DNA from: Segatella copri
GTDB lineage: Bacteria > Bacteroidota > Bacteroidia > Bacteroidales > Bacteroidaceae
Direction: 5' to 3'
DNA: 64,000 nucleotides
Assembly (NCBI RefSeq): GCF_026015295.1
Contig: NZ_JAPDUW010000001.1
Coordinates: 62,001-126,000 of the forward strand
Below the pieces are notes generated by a model, which did no database searches, was not told the origin of the DNA, and saw nothing but the letters and a program-made list of their open reading frames with translations. Positions 7,821 through 17,208 of this stretch are shown here, piece after piece. The first letter of the stretch is position 1. The number at the start of each line of letters is the position of its first letter. Position numbers and translations under genes: made by a program.

Positions 7821-8262
7821 GATAAATGATAAGAAGTTGGAGAGCATGAAAGGGGAACCGTTGAGTCCTCAGGATGAAGAACTCTTGCAGATGTTCTTTT
7901 CCGATTGCCAGATGTCTGAGATTCCTGATGACGGATTCTCCGATAGGGTGATGCAGGCATTGCCGGCTTTACCCGAAACTGATACTGCGATGTCGCTGGT
8001 TAAGCGCCAGCGTCTGGAACATTTATGGACGGCAGCCTGTGTGGCAGCAGGCATCATCATAGCGGTAGTCTGTCAGGGATGGGAACAGATTCAGGGATGG
8101 CTTTTCTCTATGAAGATAGATTTCCTCCTCTCCGGCTCCCGTGCCCTTACGCATGTGGCTGATTCCATCGCCCACTCTCAGAATCTCCTGATGGTGCTGG
8201 CTGGCATCGTTGTCCTCATCATGGTTTGGGGATATAATGAACTGGCTGATGCACGTCAGTAG
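7804..8262 (+). CDS. Small membrane protein, possible anti-sigma partner
   Basis: This 152-residue protein has an acidic cytoplasmic N-terminus (LSPQDEELLQMFFSDC), a hydrophobic helix near residues 78-95 and a second near 128-148. It overlaps the sigma factor gene by 17 bases, which implies translational coupling. Its size, membrane topology and position fit the small DUF5056-like proteins that follow ECF sigma genes in Bacteroidales. A classical zinc-binding anti-sigma motif is not seen, so an anti-sigma role rests on context. A perfect terminator follows it. Confidence 0.65.
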   Translation: MVMTDKINDKKLESMKGEPLSPQDEELLQMFFSDCQMSEIPDDGFSDRVMQALPALPETDTAMSLVKRQRLEHLWTAACVAAGIIIAVVCQGWEQIQGWLFSMKIDFLLSGSRALTHVADSIAHSQNLLMVLAGIVVLIMVWGYNELADARQ

Positions 8263-8295
8263 GCTTCTTCCCTGATATCAATTGTATGAATGATC

Positions 8296-8346
8296 AACTC
8301 TTTCTATTAGCAGAATAGTTTTTAGTGCTAATAGAAAGAGTTTTTT
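8296..8346 (+). terminator. Intrinsic terminator of the sigma factor operon
   Basis: A perfect 17-bp stem (8296-8312 with 8326-8342) is followed directly by a T run. Confidence 0.9.
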
Positions 8347-8395
8347 ATTACTATAAATATCATCTTTATGCTCTTGAAATCTCTGTTCAAAGCTT

Positions 8396-8465
8396 TTGAA
8401 TGTCCGTTCAGTGTCTTTGAACGGACATTCAATGACTTTGAACGGACATTCAATGTCTTTGAACG
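8396..8465. repeat. 21-bp tandem repeat with an inverted copy
   Basis: TTGAATGTCCGTTCA (8396-8410) is followed by its exact inverse TGAACGGACATTCAA (8418-8432). The second arm is then repeated at a 21-base period (units from 8415, 8436 and a degenerate one from 8457). The array lies between two terminators, outside any convincing gene. Confidence 0.75.
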
Positions 8466-8497
8466 AAGATTTAATATTGCTGAATATAGAAAAACAA

Positions 8498-8531
8498 ATA
8501 GGTGCTGCTACTTTTTCAGTAGAGCACCTAT
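8498..8531 (-). terminator. Terminator of the PorE-like gene
   Basis: ATAGGTGCT and AGCACCTAT pair with an added CTACT/AGTAG inner stem and a single bulge. On the minus strand it is followed by TTTGTTTTT. Confidence 0.75.
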
Positions 8532-8548
8532 GCTTATGATATCGGTTT

Positions 8549-10531
8549 CTAAAACAATTTATAGGTAGTGCGTAGCACTTTGAACTCGGTTCGGCGGTTC
8601 AGCTGGTTGCAGATTTCCTGATGCTCCTTGCTCTGCTTCAGGATAAATTCTTCGTTGAGCACATCGCCTTCCTTGAGCCAAGGATACTTCTCGGTAAGTT
8701 TCTTGCGCACATTCTTCGGCTTCTCCTTACCGTAGCCCACAGGGGTGAGGCGCTCTTTCTCTATGCCGTGTTTTATCAGATAGTCTACTACCGATTGGGC
8801 GCGGCGCTGAGACAGATGCTTGTTATATTCGCTGTTTCCCTTGTAGTCGCAATGGGCGCTGAGTTCGATGGTAACGTGCGGGTTCTCTTTCAGCAGCGTT
8901 ACCAGCTGGTCGAGGGCTGTTGTACTGGCTTCGGTAAGGGTTGCCTTGTCGAAATCGTAGAAGATGTTGTCGATGAGTACAGGGGCTGTGATGGAAGCCA
9001 GCGGGAACTGGAGCACGTATTCCTTACTCTCTTTAGCCGAATCAACCCGAAGTTCTTCCTTGTGGTTGAGGTAGCCTTTGCAGGATGCCATCACCAGGTA
9101 GTCGACATGCGGATTGATAGGGAGGACAAACGAACCGTCGCCCTTGACGGATAGTTTCCTGTTCGTTCCGTCGTTGCCTACGATTCTCACCTCTGCGGCA
9201 GGCAGTTCATAACCGTCTTTCTCGTAGACCCATCCCTTCATCGTGGTAACAATCTCCGGATTCTCGAAGGAGTAGATATGATCGTAGCCTCTTCCGTCTT
9301 TTCTGTTAGAGCAGAAGAAACCCTGGTTGTGGAGACCCTCGAAAGTCATTCCGAAGTCATCGGCTTCTGTATTCAGCGGATAGCCGGGGTGGGTGAGTTC
9401 ATATTTCCGGGTGATGGAATTTACTTTGGCGATATAGATGTCGAGTCCGCCCATTCCCACATGACCGTTGCTGCTGAAGTAGAAGTCGCCGTTAGGACGG
9501 AAGGTAGGGAACATCTCATCGCCTGGGGTGTTGATTGGTTCGCCCAGGTTCTCTACACCGCCCAGTCCGGCAGGAGTGATGCGCACTCGCCAGATGTCGA
9601 GACCGCCCTTTCCGCCCGGCATGTCTGATACGAAATAGAGCCATTCGCCATCAGGGGAGATGGCTGGATGGGCAAAACAACTGAGTGTATCTTTGCTGAT
9701 TTCCAGATTTGTAGGCTTGCTCCAGGCTGCATCTGAGCGGTTGGAGGTTACTATCTGGGCTAAGCGGGGCGAAGTGGGATCGGTGGCACACTGGGTGAGG
9801 TACATCTGTTTGCCGTCTGGGGTAAAGCAGCATGCGCCCTCTTCGTAGTCGGTGTTGAGACCGGTTCCGATGGCTTCCGGCTTGCTCCATTTGCCTTTGT
9901 CGTTCTTTTCAGAGAAGAAGATGTCGGCAGATTTCGTTCCCGTCACTCCGTTCATATCGCTGCCCTGGGCTTCGTTGCGGGTTGAGGTGAAATAGAGCTG
10001 ACTGTTGTCATCGCTGAGGAACATTGGCGAATAGTCGTCTCTTCGGGAGTTGAAAACATCCATCCGCTTTACCTTGTACCGGCTTCCTTCCTTCTTCCAG
10101 ACTGGGGCTTTTCGCGCCGATTCGAGTCCGTTCTTTACCAGCATGTTGTCGGGCATGGAATCGAGCAGGAATTCGAATTCCTTGGCAGCCTGTCTGTAAC
10201 TTCCGTTCTTCAGGAGAAGCCGGGCGTAAGCCAGGCGGTCGTTGAGGTCTGCCTGCTTGTATCGGATGGCATTGCTGTAGGCAGCCAGTGCCTTCGGCGT
10301 ACTGTTGATTTTATCATAGCAGCGTGCCATCTTTAGAGCCACCTTGCCCCGGGCAGCCCGCTCTTTGGTAGGTGTCTTGGTGTACACCTTTTTATATTGG
10401 GTTGCCGCATCGTAGTATTCGCCTAAAGAAAGATGCTTGTCTGCTTTCTTCAGGTTCTGGTCAATGCCGCAACTTATCAGAAAGAGGCAGCTGATTGCTG
10501 TTATGATTTGATAAAATCTTATTTGTTTCAT
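8549..10531 (-). CDS. porE: PorE-like outer-membrane-associated lipoprotein (TPR, beta-propeller, OmpA domain)
   Basis: This 660-residue protein has a lipoprotein signal (CLFLISCG, Cys near 21) and TPR-like helices over ~30-145. A PD40/WD40-like beta-propeller follows (~155-400; repeats such as FTPDGKQMYLT, ISPDGEWLYFVSD, FRPNGDFYFSSN), then a carboxypeptidase-regulatory-like domain (~410-490) and a C-terminal OmpA peptidoglycan-binding domain (IFYDFDKATL ... LSQRRAQSVVDYL). This domain order matches PorE of Porphyromonas gingivalis, a component linking the type IX secretion system to the cell wall. The name rests on architecture; other OmpA/TPR proteins share parts of it. It has its own terminator. 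Confidence 0.75.
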   Translation of the reverse strand: MKQIRFYQIITAISCLFLISCGIDQNLKKADKHLSLGEYYDAATQYKKVYTKTPTKERAARGKVALKMARCYDKINSTPKALAAYSNAIRYKQADLNDRLAYARLLLKNGSYRQAAKEFEFLLDSMPDNMLVKNGLESARKAPVWKKEGSRYKVKRMDVFNSRRDDYSPMFLSDDNSQLYFTSTRNEAQGSDMNGVTGTKSADIFFSEKNDKGKWSKPEAIGTGLNTDYEEGACCFTPDGKQMYLTQCATDPTSPRLAQIVTSNRSDAAWSKPTNLEISKDTLSCFAHPAISPDGEWLYFVSDMPGGKGGLDIWRVRITPAGLGGVENLGEPINTPGDEMFPTFRPNGDFYFSSNGHVGMGGLDIYIAKVNSITRKYELTHPGYPLNTEADDFGMTFEGLHNQGFFCSNRKDGRGYDHIYSFENPEIVTTMKGWVYEKDGYELPAAEVRIVGNDGTNRKLSVKGDGSFVLPINPHVDYLVMASCKGYLNHKEELRVDSAKESKEYVLQFPLASITAPVLIDNIFYDFDKATLTEASTTALDQLVTLLKENPHVTIELSAHCDYKGNSEYNKHLSQRRAQSVVDYLIKHGIEKERLTPVGYGKEKPKNVRKKLTEKYPWLKEGDVLNEEFILKQSKEHQEICNQLNRRTEFKVLRTTYKLF

Positions 10532-10537
10532 ATTGAT

Positions 10538-12697
10538 TTACATCTGCGAGAATGGCTGACGATATTGGCAACCTGCCTTCCAGTTGCTGCAGCCATAGGC
10601 GGTCTTGCCCTTGATGATGACGCCCTTGCCGCAAAGCGGGCATGGCTTGCCAACCATTGGGTCGGCAGCTGGAGCCGGCTGAGCAGGGGCATTCTGAGAA
10701 TCAGTATTCTGTGCAGCAGCCTTATCGGCTTTCTTGGCAGGAGCCTTTCGGACTGCCGTTTTCTTGGCAGCCGGTTTCTTCTTGAGGTCTTCCTCTGTCA
10801 TGATGGTCACTCTCCGGTTGCTGTTGTCTGACAACACATCGATGACAATCTTGTTGATCTGTTCTTTCAGTCCGTTGATGAAGTCGGCAGGATCGTAGGT
10901 CTTGTGCTCGATGTCGCGGAGTTTCTTCTCCCAGATACCGGTCAGCTCGCAACTCTTCAGCAGTTCCTCATGGATGGTGTCAATGAGTTCGATGCCTGTC
11001 GGGGTTGCCATCAGATTCTTGCGCTGGCGACGGATATAGTGGCGCTTGAAGAGGGTCTCGATGATGCCGGCACGGGAGGATGGTCGGCCGATTCCGTTCT
11101 CCTTCAATGCAGCACGAAGTTCTTCGTCTTCTACGAATTTGCCGGCTGTCTCCATCGCACGGAGCAGGGTTGCCTCGGTATAATACTTAGGTGGCGTGGT
11201 CCATTTCTCCGTCAGGGTAGGCTGATGTTCTCCCGATTCGCCTTTTGTGAAGGATGGGAGGGTTCTTTCTTCTACTACTTCCTTCTTGGCACCGTTTCCT
11301 GAGTCTGCATTTCCGTTGGCGTTATCTGAAGCATCATCGTCATCTGCATTCTTTACATCCTTGGCATAGACTACTCGCCAGCCTGGTTCGAGAATCTCCT
11401 TACCGCTTACCTTGAACTCTATCTTTTCCGGTTTTGGACCGTCTTCGTTGATTACCTCGCCCAATACGGTTGTGGTAGAGAATTTACAGTCCGGATAGAA
11501 CACGCTGATAAAGCGCTTGGCGATGAGATCATACACGTTTGCCTCCATATCGGTGAGTCCGGTTGGCGGAACACCGGTTGGGATAATGGCGTGGTGGTCG
11601 GTTACCTTACTGTTGTCGAAAACCTTCTTGCTCTTCGGCAATTTCTTGCTGATTGTTGCGAGCTGCTGGATGAGCGGGAGGTATTTCTGCTGACTCATGA
11701 TCTTTGCCTGACTCACTCCGTTCAGAATCTGCGGACATTTCGGATAGATATCGTCGGTCAGGAACTGGGTATCTACACGAGGATAAGTGGTATACTTCTT
11801 CTCGTAGAGACTCTGGATGAGCTTCAGCGTAATATCGGCTGAATAGGCAAACTTCTTGTTGCAATCCACCTGTAGCGAGGTGAGGTCGTAGAGATGAGGT
11901 GGCGCCTCGTTTCCCTTCTTCTTGCTTACATCGGTAACGGTGAAGGGCTTGCCGGCGATGGTACTGAAAGCCTTCTCGCCTTCCTCCTTGCTGGTAAACT
12001 TGCCGCTGGTAGCGGTAAACTGGGTGTCGCGGTAGATGGTGGCGAGTACCCAGTAAGGTTCGGAAACGAAGTTGTCGATTTCCTTCTGGCGGTTTACGAT
12101 GAGGGCAAGGGTAGGGGTCTGCACCCGGCCGATGCTGAGCACCTGCCGGTTCTGACCGTATTTCAATGTGTAAAGTCGGGTGGCGTTCATACCGAGAATC
12201 CAGTCGCCGATGGCACGGGAAAGTCCGGCAAGATAGAGTGACTGATATTCCCCCTGGTCTTTCAGTTCCTGGAATCCCTGCTTGATGGCTTCATCGGTCA
12301 TGGATGAAATCCACAGTCTCTTGACGGGGCATTTTGCCTGTGCCTTCTGCATCACCCATCTCTGGATGAGCTCTCCTTCCTGTCCGGCGTCACCGCAGTT
12401 GATGATGCTGTCGGCAGCCTGCATCAGTTTCTCGATGGTAGCAAACTGCTTCTTGATGCCTTCATCGTTGATGAGCTTGATACCGAAACGCTGTGGAATC
12501 ATCGGCAACGCCGAAAGGCTCCAATGTTTCCACATCGGAGTATAATCATCTGGTTCCTTCAGCTCACAAAGGTGGCCGAAGGTCCATGTTACTTGGTAAC
12601 CATTACCTTCCATATAACCGTCGCGTGCCGTGGTAGCCCCGATGATTCGTGCGATATCCTTAGCCACGCTCGGTTTCTCTGCTATACAAACTATCAT
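10538..12697 (-). CDS. topB: DNA topoisomerase III
   Basis: This 719-residue type IA topoisomerase begins with the TOPRIM domain (IVCIAEKPSVAKDIA; acidic GDAGQEGELIQRW near 100-112). The active-site region YEKKYTTYPRVDTQFL follows near 290, where the Tyr of TTYPRVD is the catalytic nucleophile. A late KENGIGRPSSRAGIIETL motif is also present. The C-terminus has an Ala/Lys/Pro-rich linker (~645-685) and a zinc-ribbon-like CPLCGKG ... YGCSNWKAGC segment. It relaxes negative supercoils and decatenates DNA. It lies six bases upstream of the PorE-like gene on the same strand. Confidence 0.93.
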   Translation of the reverse strand: MIVCIAEKPSVAKDIARIIGATTARDGYMEGNGYQVTWTFGHLCELKEPDDYTPMWKHWSLSALPMIPQRFGIKLINDEGIKKQFATIEKLMQAADSIINCGDAGQEGELIQRWVMQKAQAKCPVKRLWISSMTDEAIKQGFQELKDQGEYQSLYLAGLSRAIGDWILGMNATRLYTLKYGQNRQVLSIGRVQTPTLALIVNRQKEIDNFVSEPYWVLATIYRDTQFTATSGKFTSKEEGEKAFSTIAGKPFTVTDVSKKKGNEAPPHLYDLTSLQVDCNKKFAYSADITLKLIQSLYEKKYTTYPRVDTQFLTDDIYPKCPQILNGVSQAKIMSQQKYLPLIQQLATISKKLPKSKKVFDNSKVTDHHAIIPTGVPPTGLTDMEANVYDLIAKRFISVFYPDCKFSTTTVLGEVINEDGPKPEKIEFKVSGKEILEPGWRVVYAKDVKNADDDDASDNANGNADSGNGAKKEVVEERTLPSFTKGESGEHQPTLTEKWTTPPKYYTEATLLRAMETAGKFVEDEELRAALKENGIGRPSSRAGIIETLFKRHYIRRQRKNLMATPTGIELIDTIHEELLKSCELTGIWEKKLRDIEHKTYDPADFINGLKEQINKIVIDVLSDNSNRRVTIMTEEDLKKKPAAKKTAVRKAPAKKADKAAAQNTDSQNAPAQPAPAADPMVGKPCPLCGKGVIIKGKTAYGCSNWKAGCQYRQPFSQM

Positions 12698-12719
12698 TCT
12701 TTATTCTAATTTCTGTTTG

Positions 12720-12727
12720 CAAAGGTA
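12720..12727 (-). promoter_or_regulatory. Candidate -7 box for topB
   Basis: TACCTTTG on the minus strand, 23 bases upstream of the topB start, fits the -7 consensus. No clear -33 box is seen. Confidence 0.4.
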
Positions 12728-12797
12728 CAATAAAATAATGAGAAAGCCATCATTTCAGCTTCTTTTCTCATGGCAGGGAATAAAATATTCCACAAAA

Positions 12798-12922
12798 AAG
12801 GTCGCCCTGAAAGAGCAAAAGCTTCTTGCATTCAAAGCTTTTGCCCTTTCAGGGCGACCTTGCTGATTGTTATCTAACCCAGGGTGTTGCCCTGGGCTAG
12901 GAGCTTCTGCCCTTTCAGGGCG
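12798..12922. repeat. GC-rich REP-like palindromic element, copy 1
   Basis: A 27-base inverted repeat with one mismatch (12798-12824 with 12835-12861, containing GCCCTGAAAG) is followed by a CCCAGGG/CCCTGGG hairpin (12879-12897) and a further TGCCCTTTCAGGGCGT segment. A related element in the opposite orientation lies at 27,069-27,160. It sits between the 3' end of carB and the start of topB. Confidence 0.8.
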
Positions 12923-12945
12923 TGTTCGTATAAATCCGCGTGCGA

Positions 12946-15900
12946 TTACTCGTACTCCTGCCAGCTCTTAATCTGAAGCTGGTCCTGGCTCAATGTGCAG
13001 AATGCCTCGATGAAGGCGGAAGCCAGACGGGCATTGGTGATCAGAGGAATGTTGTGGTCGATGGCGCCACGACGGATTCTGTAACCATTTGTCAACTCAC
13101 GCTTGGTATGATTCTTAGGGATGTTGACGATGAGGTCGAACTTGTGGTCGGCAATCATCTGCATCACGTTAGGAAGATCCTTGTGGTCCTCATCAGGCCA
13201 TCCTACGGCTGTAGCCTTCACGTTGTTCTCGTTCAGGAACTTCGCTGTTCCGGCTGTAGCATAGATGGTGTAACCATTCTTCACCAGCGCCTGGGCAGCA
13301 TCGAGCAGAGAAGCCTTCTCCTTCGCACCACCGCTTGAAAGCATGATGCCCTTGTCCTTAGAAGGAATCTTGTAGCCGGTAGCAATCAAAGAGTTGAGCA
13401 ATGCCTCCTCGAAAGTATCACCCATACAACCTACCTCACCGGTAGAACTCATATCTACACCCAAAACTGGGTCGGCGTTCTGCAAGCGGGCGAATGAGAA
13501 CTGGGATGCCTTCACACCCATGCGGTCGATATCGAAAGCAGACTTATCCGGTTTCTGATATGGAGCATCGAGCATGATGCGTGTAGCAGTCTCGATGAAG
13601 TTGCGCTTCAATACCTTGCTCACGAATGGGAATGAGCGGGATGCACGGAGGTTACACTCGATCACCTTTACATCACGACCCTTAGCCAGGTACTGGATAT
13701 TGAAAGGACCCGAGATGTTGAGCTCCTTGGCGATGGCACGTGAAATTTTCTTGATCTGACGGGCTGTAGCGAAGGAAATCTGCTGGGCAGGGAAGGTCAT
13801 GGTTGCGTCACCAGAGTGAACACCTGCATACTCTACGTGCTCTGAAATACCATACTCTACAATCTCACCGTTCTGGGCAACACCATCGAACTCAATCTCG
13901 TTGGTCTCTGTCATGAACTGGGAGATAACCACTGGGTACTCCTTAGAAACCTCAGAAGCTGCCTCCAGGAAGCGACGCAACTCATCATCATCGTGGCAAA
14001 CGTTCATGGCTGCACCGGAAAGAACGTAAGATGGACGAACGAGAACAGGATAGCCTACCTCGTCGATGAACTTCTGAACATCCTCCATTGATGTGAGGGC
14101 GCTCCATTTAGGCTGGTCGATACCCAACTTATCGAGCATGGCAGAGAACTTACCGCGGTTCTCGGCACGGTCGATGTTCACAGGAGATGTACCCAGAATT
14201 GGCACAGACTGGCGATGGAGTTTCATAGCCAGGTTGTTTGGAATCTGACCACCTACGGAAACAATCACGCCACGTGGTGACTCCAGGTCGATGACATCGA
14301 GTACACGCTCGAATGAAAGCTCATCGAAGTAGAGACGGTCGCACATATCGTAGTCGGTAGATACGGTCTCCGGGTTGTAGTTGATCATGATTGACTTGTA
14401 ACCCAACTTGCGGGTTGTATTGATGGCGTTTACTGAACACCAGTCGAACTCTACAGAAGAACCGATGCGGTAAGCACCCGAACCGAGAACGATGACTGAC
14501 TTCTCGTTCTTGTAGTAGTTGATGTCGTAACCCTCTACGTCGTAAGTCATGTAGAGATAGTTGGTGAGGTCAGGATGCTCGCTTGCCACAGTAGGGATGC
14601 GCTTCACGGCTGGCAGAATGTTCAGCTTCTTACGCTGGGCACGAACAGCCAGCACCTCCTTCTCCATGTTGGTGTTCTGAGTCTTCAATACGAAGCGGCC
14701 AATCTGGAAGTCAGAGAAGCCCAATACCTTAGCCTCGCGCAATACCTCGGCAGGAATCTCCTCCAGAGTATTATATTCAGAAAGCTTGTGCTTGTAATCT
14801 ACGATATTCTTCATGCGCTCGATGAACCAAGGATCAATCTTGGTCAACTCCTCGATGCGCTCGATGGTGTAACCTTCCTCCAAAGCCTGAGCGATGGCGA
14901 AGATACGGAGGTCGGTAGGGTTAGAAAGCTCCTCATCCAGGTTATCAAACTTGGTGTGGTCGTTGCCAACGAAACCGTGCATTCCCTGACCAATCATACG
15001 GAGACCCTTCTGGAGCATCTCCTCGAAAGAACGGCCGATAGACATGATTTCGCCTACAGACTTCATGGAAGAACCAATCTTGCGGCTTACACCGGCAAAC
15101 TTGGTAAGGTCCCAACGAGGAATCTTACAGATCATATAGTCGAGTGATGGAGCTACATAAGCTGAGTTAGAAGTACCCATCTCACCAATCTGGTCGAGCG
15201 TATAACCGAGGGCAATCTTGGCAGCAACGAAAGCGAGCGGATAACCGGTAGCCTTAGATGCGAGGGCAGAAGAACGGCTCAAGCGAGCATTGATCTCGAT
15301 GATACGGTAGTCGTTGGTCTCAGCGTTGAAAGCATACTGGATGTTGCACTCACCCACGATGTTGAGGTGACGGACGCACTTCACGGCGATGTCCTGCAAC
15401 ATCTTCACCTGCTCATCGGTAAGAGAACAGGTTGGAGCCACAACGATAGATTCACCTGTATGGATTCCGAGTGGGTCGAAGTTTTCCATAGAGGCAACGG
15501 TGAAGCAACGGTCGTTAGCATCACGGATGCACTCAAACTCAATCTCCTTCCATCCCTTCAGGCTCTCCTCAACAAGCACCTGAGGTGCGAAAGTGAAGGC
15601 AGATTCAGCAATCTCCTTAAACTCCTCTTCGGTTTTGCAGACACCAGAACCGAGACCTCCCAGCGCATAGGCAGAACGGATCATGATAGGGTAGCCGATG
15701 TTGCGTGCCGCAGCCACAGCCTCCTCCATGTTCTCGCAAGCGTGGCTTACAGGAACCTTGAGGTCAACCTTGTTAAGCTCCTTTACGAAGAGGTCGCGGT
15801 CTTCTGTGTTCATGATAGCCTCTACCGAAGTACCCAACACATCTACACCGTACTCCTTGAGCACACCGTTGAGGTAAAGTTCTGTACCGACGTTCAAACC

Positions 15901-16179
15901 CGTCTGTCCACCCCAAGCCAGCATGATGCCGTCTGGGCGCTCCTTCTTGATAATTTCAGTTACAAAAAAAGGTGTCACCGGCAAGAAATAAACCTTGTCA
16001 GCAATACCTTCACTTGTCTGAATTGTAGCAACGTTTGGATTAATGAGGACGGAACTAATACCCTCCTCGCGCAAAGCCTTGAGAGCCTGCGAACCGGAAT
16101 AGTCAAACTCACCTGCCTGGCCGATCTTCAAAGCACCGGAACCCAGAACGAGGACTTTCTTAAGCTGTTTCTTCATCAT
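12946..16179 (-). CDS. carB: Carbamoyl-phosphate synthase large subunit
   Basis: This 1,077-residue enzyme has the full tandem ATP-grasp plan. The first half starts KKVLVLGSGALKIGQAGEF and has YPIMIRSAYALGGLGSG; the second half starts SVIVLGSGAYRIGSSVEF and has YPVLVRPSYVLSGAAM. A C-terminal MGS-like allosteric domain follows (LLSSGGAKEKASLLDAAQAL ... FIEAF). It makes carbamoyl phosphate for pyrimidines and arginine from bicarbonate, ATP and ammonia delivered by the small subunit. No carA gene lies beside it in this window, and the gene has its own promoter. Confidence 0.96.
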   Translation of the reverse strand: MMKKQLKKVLVLGSGALKIGQAGEFDYSGSQALKALREEGISSVLINPNVATIQTSEGIADKVYFLPVTPFFVTEIIKKERPDGIMLAWGGQTGLNVGTELYLNGVLKEYGVDVLGTSVEAIMNTEDRDLFVKELNKVDLKVPVSHACENMEEAVAAARNIGYPIMIRSAYALGGLGSGVCKTEEEFKEIAESAFTFAPQVLVEESLKGWKEIEFECIRDANDRCFTVASMENFDPLGIHTGESIVVAPTCSLTDEQVKMLQDIAVKCVRHLNIVGECNIQYAFNAETNDYRIIEINARLSRSSALASKATGYPLAFVAAKIALGYTLDQIGEMGTSNSAYVAPSLDYMICKIPRWDLTKFAGVSRKIGSSMKSVGEIMSIGRSFEEMLQKGLRMIGQGMHGFVGNDHTKFDNLDEELSNPTDLRIFAIAQALEEGYTIERIEELTKIDPWFIERMKNIVDYKHKLSEYNTLEEIPAEVLREAKVLGFSDFQIGRFVLKTQNTNMEKEVLAVRAQRKKLNILPAVKRIPTVASEHPDLTNYLYMTYDVEGYDINYYKNEKSVIVLGSGAYRIGSSVEFDWCSVNAINTTRKLGYKSIMINYNPETVSTDYDMCDRLYFDELSFERVLDVIDLESPRGVIVSVGGQIPNNLAMKLHRQSVPILGTSPVNIDRAENRGKFSAMLDKLGIDQPKWSALTSMEDVQKFIDEVGYPVLVRPSYVLSGAAMNVCHDDDELRRFLEAASEVSKEYPVVISQFMTETNEIEFDGVAQNGEIVEYGISEHVEYAGVHSGDATMTFPAQQISFATARQIKKISRAIAKELNISGPFNIQYLAKGRDVKVIECNLRASRSFPFVSKVLKRNFIETATRIMLDAPYQKPDKSAFDIDRMGVKASQFSFARLQNADPVLGVDMSSTGEVGCMGDTFEEALLNSLIATGYKIPSKDKGIMLSSGGAKEKASLLDAAQALVKNGYTIYATAGTAKFLNENNVKATAVGWPDEDHKDLPNVMQMIADHKFDLIVNIPKNHTKRELTNGYRIRRGAIDHNIPLITNARLASAFIEAFCTLSQDQLQIKSWQEYE

Positions 16180-16286
16180 TAAATATAACTATAAGTTTGT
16201 TCTTTATATGTCTTGTTATTTATGTTTTTAGCAACTAAACTGTATTTGTGTTAGTTCACAAATGGTAGACACACTATTTCTAGATG

Positions 16287-16318
16287 CAAAGTTACGCTAT
16301 TTATTTGATTATTCCAAA
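16287..16318 (-). promoter_or_regulatory. Promoter of carB
   Basis: On the minus strand TAACTTTG (16294-16287) and TTTG (16318-16315) are 20 bases apart, an excellent match to the -7/-33 consensus. The leader to carB is ~100 nt. Confidence 0.7.
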
Positions 16319-16400
16319 TTTTCTGCAAATCTTTACAGTTAAATAACATCAATTATTATTATTTCTTCTCTAGAATGTCGTATTTTTGCAATTATTTTGT

Positions 16401-16408
16401 TACTTTTG
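16401..16408 (+). promoter_or_regulatory. Candidate -7 box for lutABC
   Basis: TACTTTTG lies 63 bases before lutA; an overlapping alternative TATTTTTG is at 16381-16388. No strong -33 element is visible. The 290-base gap thus holds divergent promoters for carB and lut. Confidence 0.45.
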
Positions 16409-16470
16409 CAGCGGCTTTTAGTCATGTAGAAAAAGAATAAAAAATAGCAAACAAGATAAATATAACAACA

Positions 16471-17208
16471 ATGAAAGTCGGATTATTCGTCCCTTGTTAT
16501 GTGGATGCCCTTTACCCTGAAGCGGGTGTGGCTACATACAAGTTGCTTAAGCATTACGGACTAGACGTGGGTTATCCCGAAAAACAGACTTGCTGCGGCC
16601 AGCCAATGGCTAATGCCGGTTTTCAGTACAAGTCGGAGAAGGTCATAGAGACATTTGATGAACTGTTCAAGGATTACGATTATATCGTAGCTCCTTCTGC
16701 CTCATGTGCCGCTTACGTAAAGGTGTATTATCCTAAAATCCTTGAGGGTAAGCACGAGTGTATTTCCTCAAAGAAAATCATGGATGTTGTGGAGTTCCTT
16801 CACGATGTGCTGAAGGTGGATCATGTGCCGGGCAAGTTCCCGCATGTGGTGAGTGTACACAACAGTTGTCACGGTGTGCGCGAACTGGGATTGTCATCTC
16901 CTTCTGAGCGCCACATCAAGCCTTTCAACAAGATTATCGACCTTTTAAATATGGTGGAAGGCATTACCATCCACGAACCGGAGCGCAAGGATGAGTGTTG
17001 CGGATTTGGCGGTATGTTCTCTATTGAGGAACCTGCCGTTTCTACCCGTATGGGCGAGGACAAGATCAAGCGCCACATGGCTACAGGCGCTGAGTTTGTT
17101 ACCGGACCGGATTCTTCCTGTCTGATGCACATGGCTGGAATCGCCAAGAAAGAGAATATGCCGATCAAGTTTATTCATGTTGTTCAAATATTAGCTGCAG
17201 GACTATGA
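16471..17208 (+). CDS. lutA: L-lactate utilisation protein LutA-like (CCG-domain protein)
   Basis: This 245-residue protein carries two cysteine-rich CCG motifs (QTCCGQPMANAG near 30 and DECCGFGGMFS near 175), as in LutA/YkgE and the heterodisulfide reductase/glycolate oxidase subunits. Such domains bind an iron-sulfur cluster. With the next two genes it would form the LutABC complex that oxidises L-lactate to pyruvate. Its stop overlaps the lutB start by four bases. Confidence 0.88.
   Translation: MKVGLFVPCYVDALYPEAGVATYKLLKHYGLDVGYPEKQTCCGQPMANAGFQYKSEKVIETFDELFKDYDYIVAPSASCAAYVKVYYPKILEGKHECISSKKIMDVVEFLHDVLKVDHVPGKFPHVVSVHNSCHGVRELGLSSPSERHIKPFNKIIDLLNMVEGITIHEPERKDECCGFGGMFSIEEPAVSTRMGEDKIKRHMATGAEFVTGPDSSCLMHMAGIAKKENMPIKFIHVVQILAAGL

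Noticed and set aside
8368..8568. 66-codon frame with repeated FERTFN units
   Set aside because: It is made of the 21-bp DNA repeat, crosses a terminator and overlaps the neighbouring gene end.
15367..16182. Plus-strand open frame of 271 codons opposite carB
   Set aside because: Antisense to a highly conserved gene, with no family resemblance.
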